The notes: generated from the letters alone by a model not told the origin. 64,000 nucleotides of DNA from Opisthorchis felineus (GCA_004794785.1 SJOL01009403.1:1692162-1756161), one strand, 5' to 3'; positions 12,562-26,409 are shown, counted from the first letter of the stretch. A program made the numbers and translations.

Positions 12562-12884
12562 GAGATAATTGTAGATTGTTGGTAGTGTGCGCTTCGCGGG
12601 TTTTCATCTTAGAATGGCTTCAATTACAGAACGGAATCTCAACTGAAAATGACCAAATCTCATAAAACCACCAAACTGTGTTTTCACTAGTTACGCGTCT
12701 TAACCACAGGAAGTCATTGCGGTAAATATCGCCTCTGGTGTGGCTACACCAGACTAGTTGCGCCAGAGCTTAAGGAGGGCCTTCAAACAAGAGTTATATG
12801 AATGCAAATTCCACATACTCGTACTCACCCACAGCAAAAATTTCAATGGGCCACTGTCTTGGTACATAATGAGTGTTGTGGTTC

Positions 12885-13350
12885 CGACAAATACACTCAT
12901 TTGCACATTAATTTAGTTTTCATGAGAGACTCAACTGAATCTCTCGTTTATGATACTCTTCAACTGAATGTGCTGCACAAGAGCCGCCTCATATTTCAGT
13001 TGGCACGATATTCGAGATATCGCAGAGTATTTTCATAAAAGAGACTACTCACAAGGTTGCTGGAAACTCTTCGACAGCCCACAACTGGTTTCGCCCTTCT
13101 TGGGGCTCATCAGGTAGGCGCATCCCCGAGTTTACGTCAACCTTATGTTCTACTTGAGCCCGAATTGGACTTATTTCGACAAATACACTAATTTGCATAT
13201 CGATTTGGTTTTCATGAGACTCAACTGAATCTCTCGTTTATGATATTCTTCAACTGAATGTGCTGTACAAAGGCCGCCTCACATTTCAGTTGGCAGGGTA
13301 TTCGAAGAGTTTCCAGCAATTTTGTGAGTGGTTCCCTTTATGAGTGTTTT
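12885..13350 (-). mobile_element. Retrozyme-like repeat, about 1.5 tandem units with a hammerhead ribozyme
   Basis: Two direct copies of the same sequence lie 290-292 bp apart: 'cgacaaatacact' at 12885 and 13177, and 'caactgaatgtgctg' at 12961 and 13251. A complete hammerhead ribozyme lies between them on the minus strand. At the right edge (13305-13345) a short segment repeats the sequence beside the ribozyme in inverted orientation. A tandem unit of a few hundred bases with one type I hammerhead per unit is the layout described for animal retrozymes and for the terminal repeats of Penelope-like elements. There is no open reading frame, so any movement would use another element's enzymes. 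Confidence 0.75.
13064..13133 (-). ncRNA. Type I hammerhead ribozyme, intact core
   Basis: Read on the minus strand: the core CTGATGAG (13113-13106) is followed by stem II (GCCC paired with GGGC over a CAAGAA loop) and then GAAA (13092-13089). Stem III is only AC/GT, and the cleavage position is T at 13083. Stem I pairs GCCTAC (13119-13114) with GTGGGC (13082-13077). After an internal loop a second helix pairs AAACTC (13133-13128) with GAGTTT (13069-13064). All invariant core bases are present. The weak stem III is typical of hammerheads that work as dimers. Confidence 0.8.
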
Positions 13351-14638
13351 AGTTCTTTGCATGTGCACAAAATCTATATACGCGTAATCTGTGTACATGT
13401 TTCATATGTACAAGTCAAAAGTGGTCTTTGTTGTACCTGGGGTCTATGGGAGGTGAGTCCGGTCGCGTGATGAAAGACATACTGTGTGTTGCAGGCTTTC
13501 TCGGGTGCACACGTACGGCTGTTTATTCCTTTCAGTCCAGTAGAGCCTAATTTCCTGCAAGCCCACGAGGTCCGCAAACACATTCGGACCGGTATTGCAC
13601 CGACTGACGGTATCAGTCGATAGCCTGCAACCATGTCGGATGTGGATTCATGGCTCGCCTGGTCATGCGAACCAGAGTGGCTCATCTAAATAATACGATG
13701 TACGACTTCTGGTTAATAGACAACATTTTGCGCCCAAGTCTTGTAAGTTACCTCACGCGATTGCAACAGAGCGCAACGACATGACTGTGACAGACCGTTA
13801 GTCGGACGGCTGGTTAAAGTGGACCTGCAATCTAAGAACACTCTTGATGTTCCGTTTGAACTACTGAGGTGTATTGTTCAATAAAATTTTATGTATAACG
13901 TTTAGGACCGCTATGTAGACTAATTTGAACAGTGACTGTTTTGTTAAAGACCAATATCAAGGTTATAGAAAATTGTCATTAATGAAGGGTGAAAACGGAA
14001 TTTCGTGTGGATGCATGGGCTGGTTTTGGGGGTATTTTCGTCCATAGATCGATTTTCGTTAAGTGATGATGCGATCTTTCTGAAATTGAGATGCTCTGGT
14101 TTCACGGCAGATTGAGTACTCGTTAGGACATCGTAACTCCACCTCCAGACATCCTAGGATTTCCGTGGAGACATATGAATACTACGGGGACGTGTTAAAA
14201 CTAAAACTCCTAAGTCACTGATTTGGCGATTTTCTTATTACCAGCATCCTGTTTCGATCAGTCTGGAGTTCCTTTGCTAGTCACGTCAACCAGTGCTACA
14301 AACTTTGGGACTGAGTCTCAACGAGACGAAGATATACGGTTCAAACCGAAAAAATCACCAGTGAACTGCGAACGCTCAAAATTTGTCAAATGACTGGTGC
14401 TTCGGGCATGGTCAGCCAATCGCCGCTGTTTGGCGATCGTACCAACCGATCTTTGCATGGGAAACACTACAGTCATCTGCTCAGCTCAGCGTGACCAAGA
14501 ACATCCCAACAGCACACCAGTCGCTCACAAACTCAGTGCTGGAAACCAAGAGTCATATCCGGCTACTATATGGGACGGTTTTGCGCTGCTACCCTGTTTC
14601 TGCCACATCCCCACGGTTAACTTACAGCAGCAATTACT
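13351..14638. other. No gene recognised
   Basis: Nothing firm. An open + frame of about 43 codons follows an acceptor-like 'tgtgttgcag' at 13496 and ends at a TAG near 13622. It has no known match and no phased partner. Confidence 0.3.
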
Positions 14639-14639
14639 A

Positions 14640-14970
14640 CGTTGCTGGTAGTGTGAGGAGATTTGAAAAATTTGATGGAGATCTCGTCTTCTAAGTGAAG
14701 CCAATCTACGCTGAAATCCGAGAAACATTGAACAGCTGTTTCATCCTTATTTGGGACCCTCAGCTATGCACATCTCACGAACCCGCGACTTCCCGGGTTC
14801 AAACTGCTAGGCGGAAGGTTACGGGTTCGAGACACCCTGGAGTTTCGTGAGGTGCGCACTGCTGATGGCTCTCAATAAGGATGAAACAGCTACACAGCGC
14901 TTCTCGGTTTTCCAGCAGAGATTATCTTCACTTAGAGGATGAATCCCCATTAGTAGTTACTATGCTGGGC
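14640..14970. mobile_element. Foldback element with tRNA-like centre (family 2, both arms)
   Basis: The left arm (about 14640-14760) and right arm (about 14850-14970) are reverse complements of each other. 'gctgtttcatccttatt' on the left answers 'aataaggatgaaacagct' on the right, and 'cttctaagtgaag' answers 'cttcacttagagg'. The centre holds 'gggttcaaac' and 'cgggttcgagac', which look like Pol III box B in opposite directions. The structure suggests two tRNA-derived SINEs head to head. Confidence 0.75.
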
Positions 14971-17900
14971 AGAACAATAACAATGACGAAAAGGTGTCTG
15001 ACTGTCGGCAACCAAGGCGTGTTCGTTGGGAAAAGCCCTCTTTGATTAACGCCATGGGTCAACCACTTAAACTGCGAATTGTATGATGCGCACACCAATC
15101 TCAACTGGATGCCGACATTGTCCGGTTGTTGTCTGTTCACCAAGATTGGCAAGTAGCTTGCAAGCGTTTTGTCACCACTCCAGATATCGTCAGTGCACAT
15201 TTGAGTGGGTAGGAGGCGCACTGCACTGTCTCCTCCAACGGTGATGAAACGTTTGCAAGGCAGTTGCCAATCTCTGTGAGTGGGTCGACAGCCACCTAGT
15301 CAACAACCAGCCGACGATAATGTCGGCAGCCCCACAACCAATTGGCGGGTGGCTATGATTACGCCCTTAAAGGAGAGAGATGCCTGGGACGGGGTGGGTG
15401 AGGTAACCCGTAACTAGCCAATCAGACCATAGTATATCATTTACCAAACCCAAGTCAGTATTCCGCCCCTTCAGTACTGCTGTCCGTAGTTGAGGGAGCA
15501 CATCGCCGATAAACCAGGTCTACAGCCTTTGATCTCACGGTACCATTTGAGGCGTTCGGTTCTCCGGAAAACCGGGCAATTTTTTCCATCGCTTGAGGCA
15601 GTCGACCAATTAAGGTTAGCGTGAGTTTAGGTGGATAACCCGTAGTTTTTTATCAGAGAAAGATGTTTCCCCCGTCGACTAGTAGAACTTGGCATGATTG
15701 AGTGTCAAATCTCATTACTAGATAGTGCAGTGATCTAGTGCGTCAGAAGTTACGACGTCGAGAGTGAAGAACGGCGTTTTTCACCATCTGCTACTACACT
15801 AAGTAGAGAAAACAGACCCACCGCTGGCCGACAAATGCACATGGTCCGCTCTCCATTGTTATGCACATTAAAGCGAATAGTACGCTCCTACAAATCTGGT
15901 CGCTTGCTGCACTTGTCCACTTCATTGGGGGCCTTTTGCGACCATACTGAGTCGGATAACTTTTACTCTTAACTGGTTGGCATTGAGGGATTTCGAAGCA
16001 TGTTCATCAAATCTATAGCTCGATCGTCCAACCCAATTTACGCTGCATTTCCTCGTCCTTACGTTTTGGGTCACATTGCAGACGAGCAAACAAACCAATG
16101 CCTTGTAAAACACAATGCAGACAAACAGCCAAGGACTTTTACCCTGAAAAGAGCAACTTACACATTATCAGGTTGTATGAAACTAGCGGCTCGTCGGTCC
16201 AGCTTTGGATATCGCAGCCCACGGCCTTCTCGACATCAGTGTAACTGATTGCTGAATGGCCGTCCATGGGATCATTTCTCATTTCCCTTCAAAGTGCAGA
16301 TTAGTTCTGATAGTGAATACCACGGCCGGCTTTCATTAACTTGTCATACAGAATGGTTCCATACGTGTTCAGCGAGATCGAGATCCGGTGGGCGAAGTGT
16401 CCAGGGTGAGTCTAACTCATGATGTGCATGAAACTCTCGAACGACATGAACTCGGTGCGGAGGTGAGTTATGATCTTGAGATATCGCACACCTAGCCTCC
16501 TCAGTGGCGGCAAAACAGGTTGAATAAGAATTTGAAGGTGAGTGTAATTATTTGTGTTGCCAGTCATAGTGATCGCTGTTCCTTTCTCATCCTCACCAAA
16601 TGGCTCCCCATACATGGAATAAACCACTATTGTTCGCCAAATTTGCTGCCTAAGATCAGCCCAATCGATGGATATATCGACTCCATGTAGATCAACTGTA
16701 CTTCACTCAAAGCAAACGTAGGCGTTACCCACTCCAAACGAGCTTTCCGACGATGAGGGTTTAGCGGTGGAACACACCTACACTGTCCCGCGTGAACTCC
16801 GTTCCCAACGTACCATCTATGAAGAATGCAAGATGATCTCGGATAGCTGGAAATCCTGGGGTAACCCCAACTGGTGGAACCTGTGTCCTTAGTAGACTCT
16901 ATTCTCTCGGGCATTACCTTTCCTGTGCTCTCCGCTATCATTTCTCCGTTCGCTCTTCTGTTCTGTTGGATTAGCGACTGCGGCATTGTTTGAAGACATG
17001 CCGAAATATCCATCTCCGTTTTCCATATTCCACTACTCACCATGACAATCAATCAATCAATCATAGACAGCAATACACCAGTAGTTAGTACTGTGTTTAA
17101 CTGCCATGTCCTGCCATGAAACTTTTCTTTCGCCAAACGCTGTCGCTAATTCCAACAACCTGAACCGATGAGTGAATTTGATATGAGCACGCTGATGTGC
17201 GACGGATTCACTTTGTCCAAGGTGCGTCCAAATCAAACTGACCTTGACGAATAAGTGCACCTCAATCGGCAACCTGTCCGTGCATGATTAGAAAATTTTA
17301 GGTATATTTGTTCCGGCTACGATAGTTGGTTGTACGCGCACGTTTTAATAAGCAGTGTAAATTGTTAAAGCCAATTTTTCCCCGGAACGGGTAGCTCTGC
17401 AAAATGTCTTCGACGTGATCCTCAAGTTGAAAGGCCCTTTGTAACAAGATTAGTCACAGCGACTGGGGTGCGTAGCGTGTACTCTGCGTACTGTTTCCAA
17501 GTTGACGGACACGGATGGTGGGGCCGTGCTTGTCTGATTATGGAACTTCAGTATGCCTGGGGACTTTAGGTAAAGCACTGGGGGTATTCGAGTAAGGGTA
17601 AGGTTACGTGCTATACCCTCCCAGTGGCATGTGAAAGTGCATTTTCCAACTTTATGCCACGCTGTTTCAAGTATGGTATGGCTACGTCGCGTAACAGAGG
17701 CGCACCGCGTGTGCTTTGATAGGCATTTGCGACGGTGCCTCTTCGACAGCGTTGAGTGTGATGACTGCTATCCAGGTGAAGAACGTCAGTCACCAATTTC
17801 ACATCGAACTGTTTGGGTGACTGATTCACGTCAGATTGTAGTACGATTATTAACCTGGGGGTTCGCTCTGCGTTTACGGTGAACGATGCCACTCAAAATC

Positions 17901-20900
17901 AGTGTTCTTCCCTTATTTCGAGGTCAAATCACCCTGCAGACTAGGGAGTAAACTTTTGTGCTCCCAGTTGACTGCAGGAATTGAATTCATTCCTCCGATA
18001 TATCATTTCTTTATTTTCGTTCCTGACCAAATAAGTGCACAAAACAAAGACATACTCCATCTAGGATACGTAAGTTTGAACTTGTTGCTGATGGTTTTAG
18101 GGCGACCGTTGTTGAACGTGCTATTGGATTTAGGTGGAAGAATGTCGATCGAAAGAATCGTCCTATTTCAACCCGCAGCTGCCTATAAGGTCGATTGAAC
18201 TGCCGATATCAACTGATATTCCGCGGGATCTAGAGTTCTGATTGCATGGTCGCTCTTCATGGCGACAGTCGTAATCCTCCCTCCTCATATGATCATTTAA
18301 TACAGTTGCTCCTCATGAACGGACCGCCTCCTTAAAAGATTCTATCTTGGTTTAGTGTCTTGAAACTTATCTGGGCAGTGATGCTCGTTTCACTGGCTAC
18401 CGCATCTCACAAGAGACCACTTTTGATTGGTTTCTTCAGGCGGCCTCCTCAATGAGGGACGACTGTAGTTGTACATTAGTTAGCGCTGGGTTAGCACCAT
18501 GAGTTCCGGCCAAAGGCGAGCTGTTCATAGACATGACTTTGACTATATTTTGAGAGCTAAAGATTAGCGGCATGCGACGTGCACTTGTCTCGGGTAGCAA
18601 ACTCTGCAGTCACTATCAATCGCTTGAATGATGAAGAAAGAATGGGGCCAGTTCATTTCTAAATTATCACCAGTCTTGAAGAACTTGAGAAAACTTCCCA
18701 GCCTGGTTCACGACTAAACCGTTTTAAGTTGCCATATAGGGATTAGCTTTCACTAGAAGAGAGGTTCAGCGTACGATCACACATTGGAAATACCGGAACT
18801 TCTAAGCAGTTTCTTCTGTGTCACAAAAGATCTGAATTCTCCTATACCCAGGTGAGGAACTTCTCTGCTTCAAATTCACTTGTAGCTTAGCGCTAAAAAT
18901 AGCCATTTGTTGAGGCGTCTTCTGTTAGACTGGTATCGACGTTTGTGCAAGATCCGAACACCTCTTAATTGGGCTACAACATAGTAACCCCCCCCCCTTT
19001 GATCACCAGTCGTCATAGTGATTGCATACAGTTGCTCGCACCATCTTCGGTCATTCGCCATACTAACTTTAGCATGTTCCATTAACCCAATTTAAGCTCA
19101 ACATATCCAAGATTCGTTCCAACAAGTGCCCTCTAAATCATGAGACATGGCGTCAAGTGCACACCCGAGCACAAAGGAATGGTATACGATAGATGCCTTG
19201 TCCAAACCTAACTGAATCCTAAATGTATTATTATGGACCACATTTGGCAAAGATACTAGAGACTTTAGTCTGAAATCACGTAAACTAATTGCCAACAGTA
19301 TTCCACACTATGAAGGACAAAGCTACTCGTATCCGAGCCGACTATTTTCAGTGAAGCACGGCAGAGTCGAACGATACTACACTTTTAGTGACGGCGACAT
19401 TTTGTTCAGCACTGCAGCTGTACGGTGGTCTGCGTTAGTGTCCAAGCCCTTGTGTATCCTCAAGCTCGCCTGTTACCATCGGCTTGCAACAGTAGACTGG
19501 TGCATTGGCCAAGCCCAGTCGAATTAACCACTACAAGCGGGCAAACCGGTGGGTCACGCGCGCACATACGAGTATTTATCTTCTTTTCCGTCATTATTAG
19601 GATATCAAAATATCAAACCACGGAATAATGTTCTGAGTCTCACATTTCCTCACTCTTAGGTGGTTTCCAAGCGATCGAAGTGGTTGCTATTTGCATTAGA
19701 AGGTAGGCGACAGAATCCAATCTTGAATAATTGAGGATCCTCGATACATAATCCCTTTTCATAGTGGCATGTCCGAATTTTATTAACGAGATGTTCTGAC
19801 AGGATTTGCTGAAATCCTAAGATATACGGACAGGGGTGTATAGATGGCCGATATGAGGTTAAGAATGAATGGTACTTTGGTATATACAATTCTGGGTACT
19901 GCGCGACTCTCTAGCTTCAGTTGAGGACAGACACAGACTTTTGGGAGTCATATTTGAACTTTTCATGAGTAATATCTGTACGGGATGGTCCACAAACAAT
20001 CTCGTTCCAAAGAACATATGGCGTATTCGACTCCCGGTATGCACGAATGGGTTTGTGTAGATGTGAAACATTGTGTGACAGAAACAGCGAGTCTGGCTTT
20101 TTCAAAATGTTGTACCAAGCCATAACCGACGAGGCGGTGGACAGCTGTCTCACCTTTACTGGGGCTTAGCTGCACCGAGTCGGCTCGGTTGTGGACGATG
20201 GTGAAAGGGATGCTTTATGATCACAATTTTGATTGCTATCATGGGTCGGCGGCTAGGTGCGCAAGAAGATATTCCCTTCTGTTAACTTCATTCTCGCTCA
20301 TCTGCTATCAGACCGATGGCGATCAGGCCCTTTGTGATTGACCTCTATCAGACTAGGTGTCCACCACATCCATATAGGGATTGAGAGACAATTTTTATGA
20401 AGCTTCACCCGGTCATACTAAGTGGGGTACTGAACGGCCGTTTCGTGATTTCCAGGGCTTCTGTTTAATAAGCATTCATATTTGGTTATATGTGCAGCTT
20501 CCAGCTGCAATGGGCCAACCAAAGAAGTGTACTCGAATATGACTATCCCTACGACGGCCGTACCACCACTATTAGCGATAAACAGGCCCAGATATAGAAG
20601 ACGCGACAGCTGGGAGAGGAGAACTTGAATGCGATTCCCAGTTGGTGCTGTAAATTAGCCCGTCGTTTTCTTTTTCTGAAAAAATGTGTGCTTACGCTAA
20701 ACTGAGATACCGCTGTGTTAGAAAAAATAGGGTACTCCAAGCCACCGCGGTAAAAAAATAGTTGCAAACCATACACATGGGAAAAAAGCGATATGAAAAG
20801 ACAATCGTTAAATCAAACGCTACATGTATCTAAAACAAGCTGTCAAAGGATCAGACGAAAAATCTCGGGGCCAAGCGAAAAAGACTTCGGTCACTGAAAC

Positions 20901-21695
20901 GACGCACAAGGCATAGCTTCTGATGGTGCCAGAAACAAACTGACAACCAGCAGGAACCGCAGCCAGTGGTTTGAACGGGTTCCGCCTTTGAGCGTTGTTC
21001 AGAGACGCAAGCCTCATCGCAAACTGAATGCATCATATAGGGTATGCCTCAGATATTTGTGAGCGCCAAAACGAACCGTAATACTTACCGGAAACATGAA
21101 GGTTTACATCATTCGAAAAAAATGAAATCAGAAAAACTGATGAAGCGAATCAAAAACTCCTTAGAAAGTGTATTCACCTTGTGCTTGATGGGAATCTAGA
21201 TTACGTTTTAGTTGACAAGTAGCATCGAGTGGTCTAGCCGCTGGTCTAATGTCGATTCAAATACCCAGCACCCTTTCACTCAATCTGACGTATGGCATTC
21301 ATTTAAATTACCGTGTGGATGCACTTCAGTTGAAAGTACTTCCACTTATCAAACACTTGCCCAACGAAGAAAAAACTCAGGGAAGGAATTTTCTCATCAG
21401 AGATGGTTTGACGAGGATGGACCACCACATAACTTGCGTGTAACCTCTTCACGTTCAAGTTACACTTTGGGAAATTCGCCGAAAAGCCAAAAAACAACAG
21501 TTGGAGGAATGTTTGTCACCCTTTTTACAATTGCTGATCCGACTTCGTCTCCCGTCGGATTAAGAAAAATGCGGTCAACCAAACCATCTAAAGACTATTA
21601 TTTACTCCTTGAACTTGCGGAAATTAGAAGCCCTGCTGTGCAGATTTTGGATGAAAATCATACATTTCCTTGGTATCGGTTTAATACAGACTTAG
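14971..21695. other. Long stretch with nothing recognised
   Basis: About 6.7 kb with no family-level match. A minus-strand open frame of 141 codons (16627-17052) has no recognisable motif. Short simple runs occur: (CAAT)n near 17047-17063 and a poly(C) run near 18990-19000. An open frame of 163 codons at 21212-21703 begins with TTG, not ATG, and cannot be assigned. Confidence 0.35.
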
Positions 21696-21696
21696 T

Positions 21697-21860
21697 CCTG
21701 TAGGAGAAGCTAATGTATGTTGAAAAACCGAGGAGCGCTGTACATCTGTTTCATCCTTATTATGAATCATGGGCAGTGCGCACCTCACGGGACACCAAGG
21801 AGTCTCAAACCCGCGACCTTGTCAACGAGCACGCGTTGAGGTTTCAATATCGAGCACGTC
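21697..21860. mobile_element. Family 2 foldback element, left arm only
   Basis: It matches the left arm of the copies at 14.6 and 29.0 kb ('gtttcatccttatt', then 'cagtgcgcacctcacgg', then 'tctcaaacccgcgacct'). No right arm follows. Confidence 0.7.
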
Positions 21861-24820
21861 CACTTTGAAGGCAGTGCGTGGACGTTGAAAAGGAGTAGAA
21901 GGTGGTGGTTTGTACACATAATTGGTAGCAAGAGCTCGGATTGGTTGGCTAGTATCAGTAGTCGGATTAAACTGAATGGAAAACAGAGATACACCAAGAG
22001 CAAGATGGGAGTAGAGTTTATGAGCAGAGTAAGAGAGAAATCGTTGTGGTGGCGCTGTATTCACGATGTTTTCGAGCGCCAGAGTATTAACCGGTTGCCT
22101 GCACCGAAGTGGAGGGCTTTTCTAGGAGGGGCCTGCCCATTGCTTCTAGCTGAAGAGTCTGATCCGCAAGAGAGCAGGATGAGGCCTGGAGTACGCTGCC
22201 CGTAACTATAGCCGTCATCCACACGCCGTTGCAGGGCCGGAAACTATCCAGGATGTCCAATGAAGGCCGCAACAACACATGCTTGTGGTGCAATCTAAAG
22301 TTACATCCGGTTATAAGCCAAACGAGAACCCATACGCCATTTGTCTCGTCGGTCGAAAAGTAAGCCGGTGACAGCTTGGTGAGCTGACATATTCCGGGAG
22401 AGATGGCAACCGATCCTGCGTCGAATAGAACATGCCAAAGCTGTTGCTACGACTTTCTCTAGACATTAACCTCGAGATTAGGGACTTCATGCAGAAATCT
22501 AGTTACACGGAAACAGTTACTGGGCTTAAGCGGCTTTCCGTAGGAAGCAAGCCAACCTGGTCTAAATCCGCCTCGATCTGGTAACACCACGGCCGTTTGT
22601 TAGGGGGTGTAATCGTAACAATTGGCTTTTTCACAGCTGACCTCTGGCCATTAAAGCGTTAAGGTACCTTTCCCTTATCCACAATCCAGGAAGCAGTCAG
22701 TTCTCCGTGCATAGGATTGCAAGGCATATCTAGAATTTCACACCGACAGACAGTTCACCAGGTACCTCAGACAATCGGAAATCAGGCTAAAAAGTACAGG
22801 CGTACCGGCCGGTCTTCTTTCTTCGTCAGTTGGTCGGAACACACTCGTTCACCGGCGCCTGTCGAAACAAGTGACCTCGTCCCGGATGATCTGCGATAGT
22901 GGGGCACCTGAAAAGGATATTATTCCACCACGATCATCCGACCTTACTTGAGTGCAAAGCATATGTACAGGGATTAGATACAACATAGCAATAATAATGT
23001 GAACACATCTACAGTTGGCGAAAATCTGCATGCATATCGCGCACCTTTTATTTGTGTAAAATGCAACGTACCACGGCGCTTTCACACGATTGGTCTAGGA
23101 GAATCCCACTCTCCTTCGCAATAAGCTTCACAAAGTGTAATATAAGCACTACAAGGCGAGAAGCTCGCAGAAAGAGCGCGAATACTTTCAAATTCTGCAG
23201 TTTTACTGTATGGCACCAACCAAGTGCCTTTTCATCACTCACTGATAAATAAATTATGTGACAGAATATAATAATCATTACCAGGGACAGCCTTAAAGTT
23301 TATTGTATTCGACTAATAATTCTGACCTAGTGGAAACAACTTCCAACTCATTCCTTTGTATTGATTTCATGAGCAAACGGTTAAACCGACAGTGAGCTTT
23401 TCGTGACAAGCTCATAGCTTTTATCGCAACGTTTAATAAAGTATGATACTTCAAGGCTCTATTTGAACCCCATTTGAACGGAATTCGCCAAACGCTCTTA
23501 TTTGCACGCTAAGTTAAATATCATGAACGAGGGTATCACCTGGGATTCAGTCGAGTCTCCGATTAAAACCAAATAATAGTGTGCAATTGATAGTACTTGG
23601 TGAAACCCAAATACCTGCTGTAAGCCATACCGAAGTTTTAAAAAAATTTATGAATTCATCGAAATCTGTTCATTGATGGCAATTACGTATCATTCCAGTT
23701 ACCAGTTTTTTTTAATTATTGAAACGTGTCATCATCAGCCTATTTTGACAATAAAGTTCGGGCTCAGGTTATTGATGTTCTGAGAACAGATGGGTTGTTT
23801 GGCAAATTGGATACTGGACTCACGGGAAAAGAAAGCTTGCGCGTTTGAAGAGAGACCTTCGGTGAGTCAGCTCCCGACAGTCACAAAAAGCTTGATGCCA
23901 GATACACTTTCACATATTCGGCGGACGTAGCAACTAGGAACTGATGCAAAGCTGTACAATCCGTCTGGGTGCTTTAAATGGCAGTAGCAAGGTATGGTCC
24001 ACTCTAAGTACCCCTCCCTCCCTCTCATACGACCGGTGTGCTGGGATTGGAAGTCGTGGCAGGAGAGTAATGTGATGCTGGACTGTGAACCTTGGTGTTC
24101 CCGACTGATTTTCGGGGCTTATTTTATATCAGTAGCACGAGTTGGACCACGCTTAGTGAAATTCTCTTGCTGTTGAGAGCTGCATTCACTTGGAATCCAA
24201 TCGGTGTAACCGACTCATACTCATCGTTTAACACAATAAGCAATGTTCGCTAGTTTCAGGTGGGCCACCGGATTGTCGAGCTTTCATCAACCTTGTGAGT
24301 ATCAGATCACGCAAAGAATTTCCTTCCGATATCGAACCTCCAATAGAACGTTCATCATTCCGACCAGCTGTCTTCCTCATAAACAAATTAGAAAAAGATT
24401 ACTCCACTTCAATGTCTTGGAGCTGAAAATTCGACAGCGTCAGAAATGTAAGTTTGGATGATTCAAGGGCGCTGTCTCCACACTATCAGTTACCAATCCC
24501 AGGTTGATTAATACTGTAAAAACGGTGTCCAAAATTGAGGGAACATTTTGTGTACACAGACTCAGCCATCTATCCCCCCAGTTTTCCGATAGATGACGGA
24601 GAATGCAAACGATTTCGTTGAGATTTTTAACAAACTGAACTAGGTCGCCAAGGTTTTTAAAATATAAACAAGGGAGCAAACAACGACTGCAAGTTACACT
24701 GTGGTATCTCCACATCACTGATGGTTATTGTTGTTGCTAGTTTAGAGTTAGTTTTGTGGCGAAAAATGACGCTGCTGGTCCCTGCAGAAAAAAATAATCC
24801 TGAAGCAAAAATATCCCTAA
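21861..24820. other. No gene recognised
   Basis: Scattered short frames without motifs or repeat matches. Confidence 0.35.
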
Positions 24821-24821
24821 A

Positions 24822-24910
24822 TTAGTGGTTCTTAACCTTTTTCCTTACCCGCACCCTTTACGACAAATTCAACTGCACCCTAACCCCGAAATACAGTTGT
24901 GAGCAAATTG
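24822..24910 (+). mobile_element. Possible hAT-type terminus
   Basis: 'gtggttcttaacctttttcc' followed by 'cacccttta' resembles the terminal sequence of non-autonomous hAT transposons. The opposite terminus and target duplication were not found, so this is only a resemblance. Confidence 0.25.
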
Positions 24911-25211
24911 ACATTACATTTATACTATGCATTCATTGGGTTTTTTACTGTGCACAGTTTACGAGCCCTTTCCAAATTTTGTCTAACACCACTTTGATTG
25001 GCCTCAACCGGTTGCTTGCCATCAACCTGTCATCAATATTCGGAGTTTTGCTGGAAAGTTCTGGTTGCTTACTATGCAAGGCGTCAGTACAACACGTGAC
25101 ACTTGTCCAAGAACGAAACGGACTCGAAAACTCCACTTTGCCCCGATTTGGATGATAAATGATTCCAACTGACGAGCCAAAATGTGATTCGTCAGGATTC
25201 TCGCTTATTTA

Positions 25212-25420
25212 TTACTCTAGCTCAGTGGTTAAGGGGCGTACTTCTCGATCGTGAGGTCCGCGGTTCGAATCCAACCCCGACATCTCGATTGCTCCCGTCA
25301 AGGCTTAGGCAAGCTGGCAGTATCTCAACCCCCGTGCTTCCTTCGGGTAGCTTGGCAGCTTTGGACCCAAAGGGTGCCGCAGCTGAACGCTTACTATATT
25401 ATTATTAGTATTCTTATTAT
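25212..25420 (+). mobile_element. tRNA-derived SINE, family 1 (copy 2)
   Basis: Box A 'tagctcagtgg' near 25218 and box B 'ggttcgaatcc' near 25262, then the shared body ('gtgcttccttcgggtagc') and 'cagctgaacgctt' with an (ATT)n-rich tail. It is well preserved. Confidence 0.85.
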
Positions 25421-25934
25421 TATATATCGCTTCCATCAAAGCGATATAAGGCACTTCTGATTCGTATGGTACAGATCACATCATCCAACGAATTATAACT
25501 GCACGATCCGTATGTAAGAATAAGTCAGGTGATAAAAACATTCATTTATATTGTGTTCTCAAAAACAGAAACCATGTTCAAATTTTCGTTTTTCATTCTT
25601 AGAATGTTGTCAATTTCTCACGGGTCTCAGAGTAGCAATCCTCTTTGCAAATACGAGGCGAGTGAATTGAGCTTATGCCAAGTGGCGCTTATAAAACAGG
25701 CACTTGAATAAACCGTACCGGTGTATATGGAAACCAACAAATTAAGTTTTGCGCTAAAACGAGTTAAATTCTCAATTCAATTATGGCTAGGAGGTGAGCA
25801 GAAAAGCATCGTCAACCGATCCAATCTGCAGCAAGTTTTGTTTCGTATCACTGTAACCAATGCCTTATTTCTGTTAAGCTGTATCCTTATTTTAATAGGT
25901 AGTTTTGGAGGTTATCTGAGTAGATCAACTATCA

Positions 25935-26110
25935 AATTCATTGAGTCGCAAAAGACGCGCTCAAATGTCCCTGGGAGTTTGGGAGACTCAAGGACTTTCA
26001 ATAAGGATGAAACAGCTGAAAAGTGCTTCTCGGCTTTTTAGCATAGATGGACTTCACCCACAGGACGAAATCTCAAGTGAAAATTTCCAAATCTCTTCAT
26101 ACTTCCGTCA
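25935..26110. mobile_element. Family 2 foldback element, right arm only
   Basis: 'aataaggatgaaacagct', 'gtgcttctcggc' and 'cacaggacgaaatctc' match the right arm of the complete copies. The left arm is missing. Confidence 0.7.
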
Positions 26111-26409
26111 TTCTCAGGAGTGATGAAACCCAAATCGATAGCAAATAACCTTTCGCCTCTCTGTGTTGTCTTAGTGTAGCGCGTGTAATCTCTCTACTTT
26201 TTAGAACATCTTGCTCCTGGGTGTCTGCCGATGACGGCTAAATCTGGGTAATACTACCGAAGACGAAGAATTTATTCGCTCTCAACATTACCTTTTTGTC
26301 AAGCAGATGATCACCTAACCATCATGGTCCCCCCTGAAGAATCCAATTGCTAGCTACAACAAACAAGCGTTAGAAAAAGTGCATCCTTATTGACTATAGT
26401 TAGATGACA

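Noticed and set aside
16627..17052. Minus frame of 141 codons
   Set aside because: No recognisable domain and no phased neighbour; length alone is not enough in this window.
21212..21703. Open + frame of 163 codons
   Set aside because: It starts with TTG, another frame over the same DNA is also largely open, and no motif or splice context supports it.
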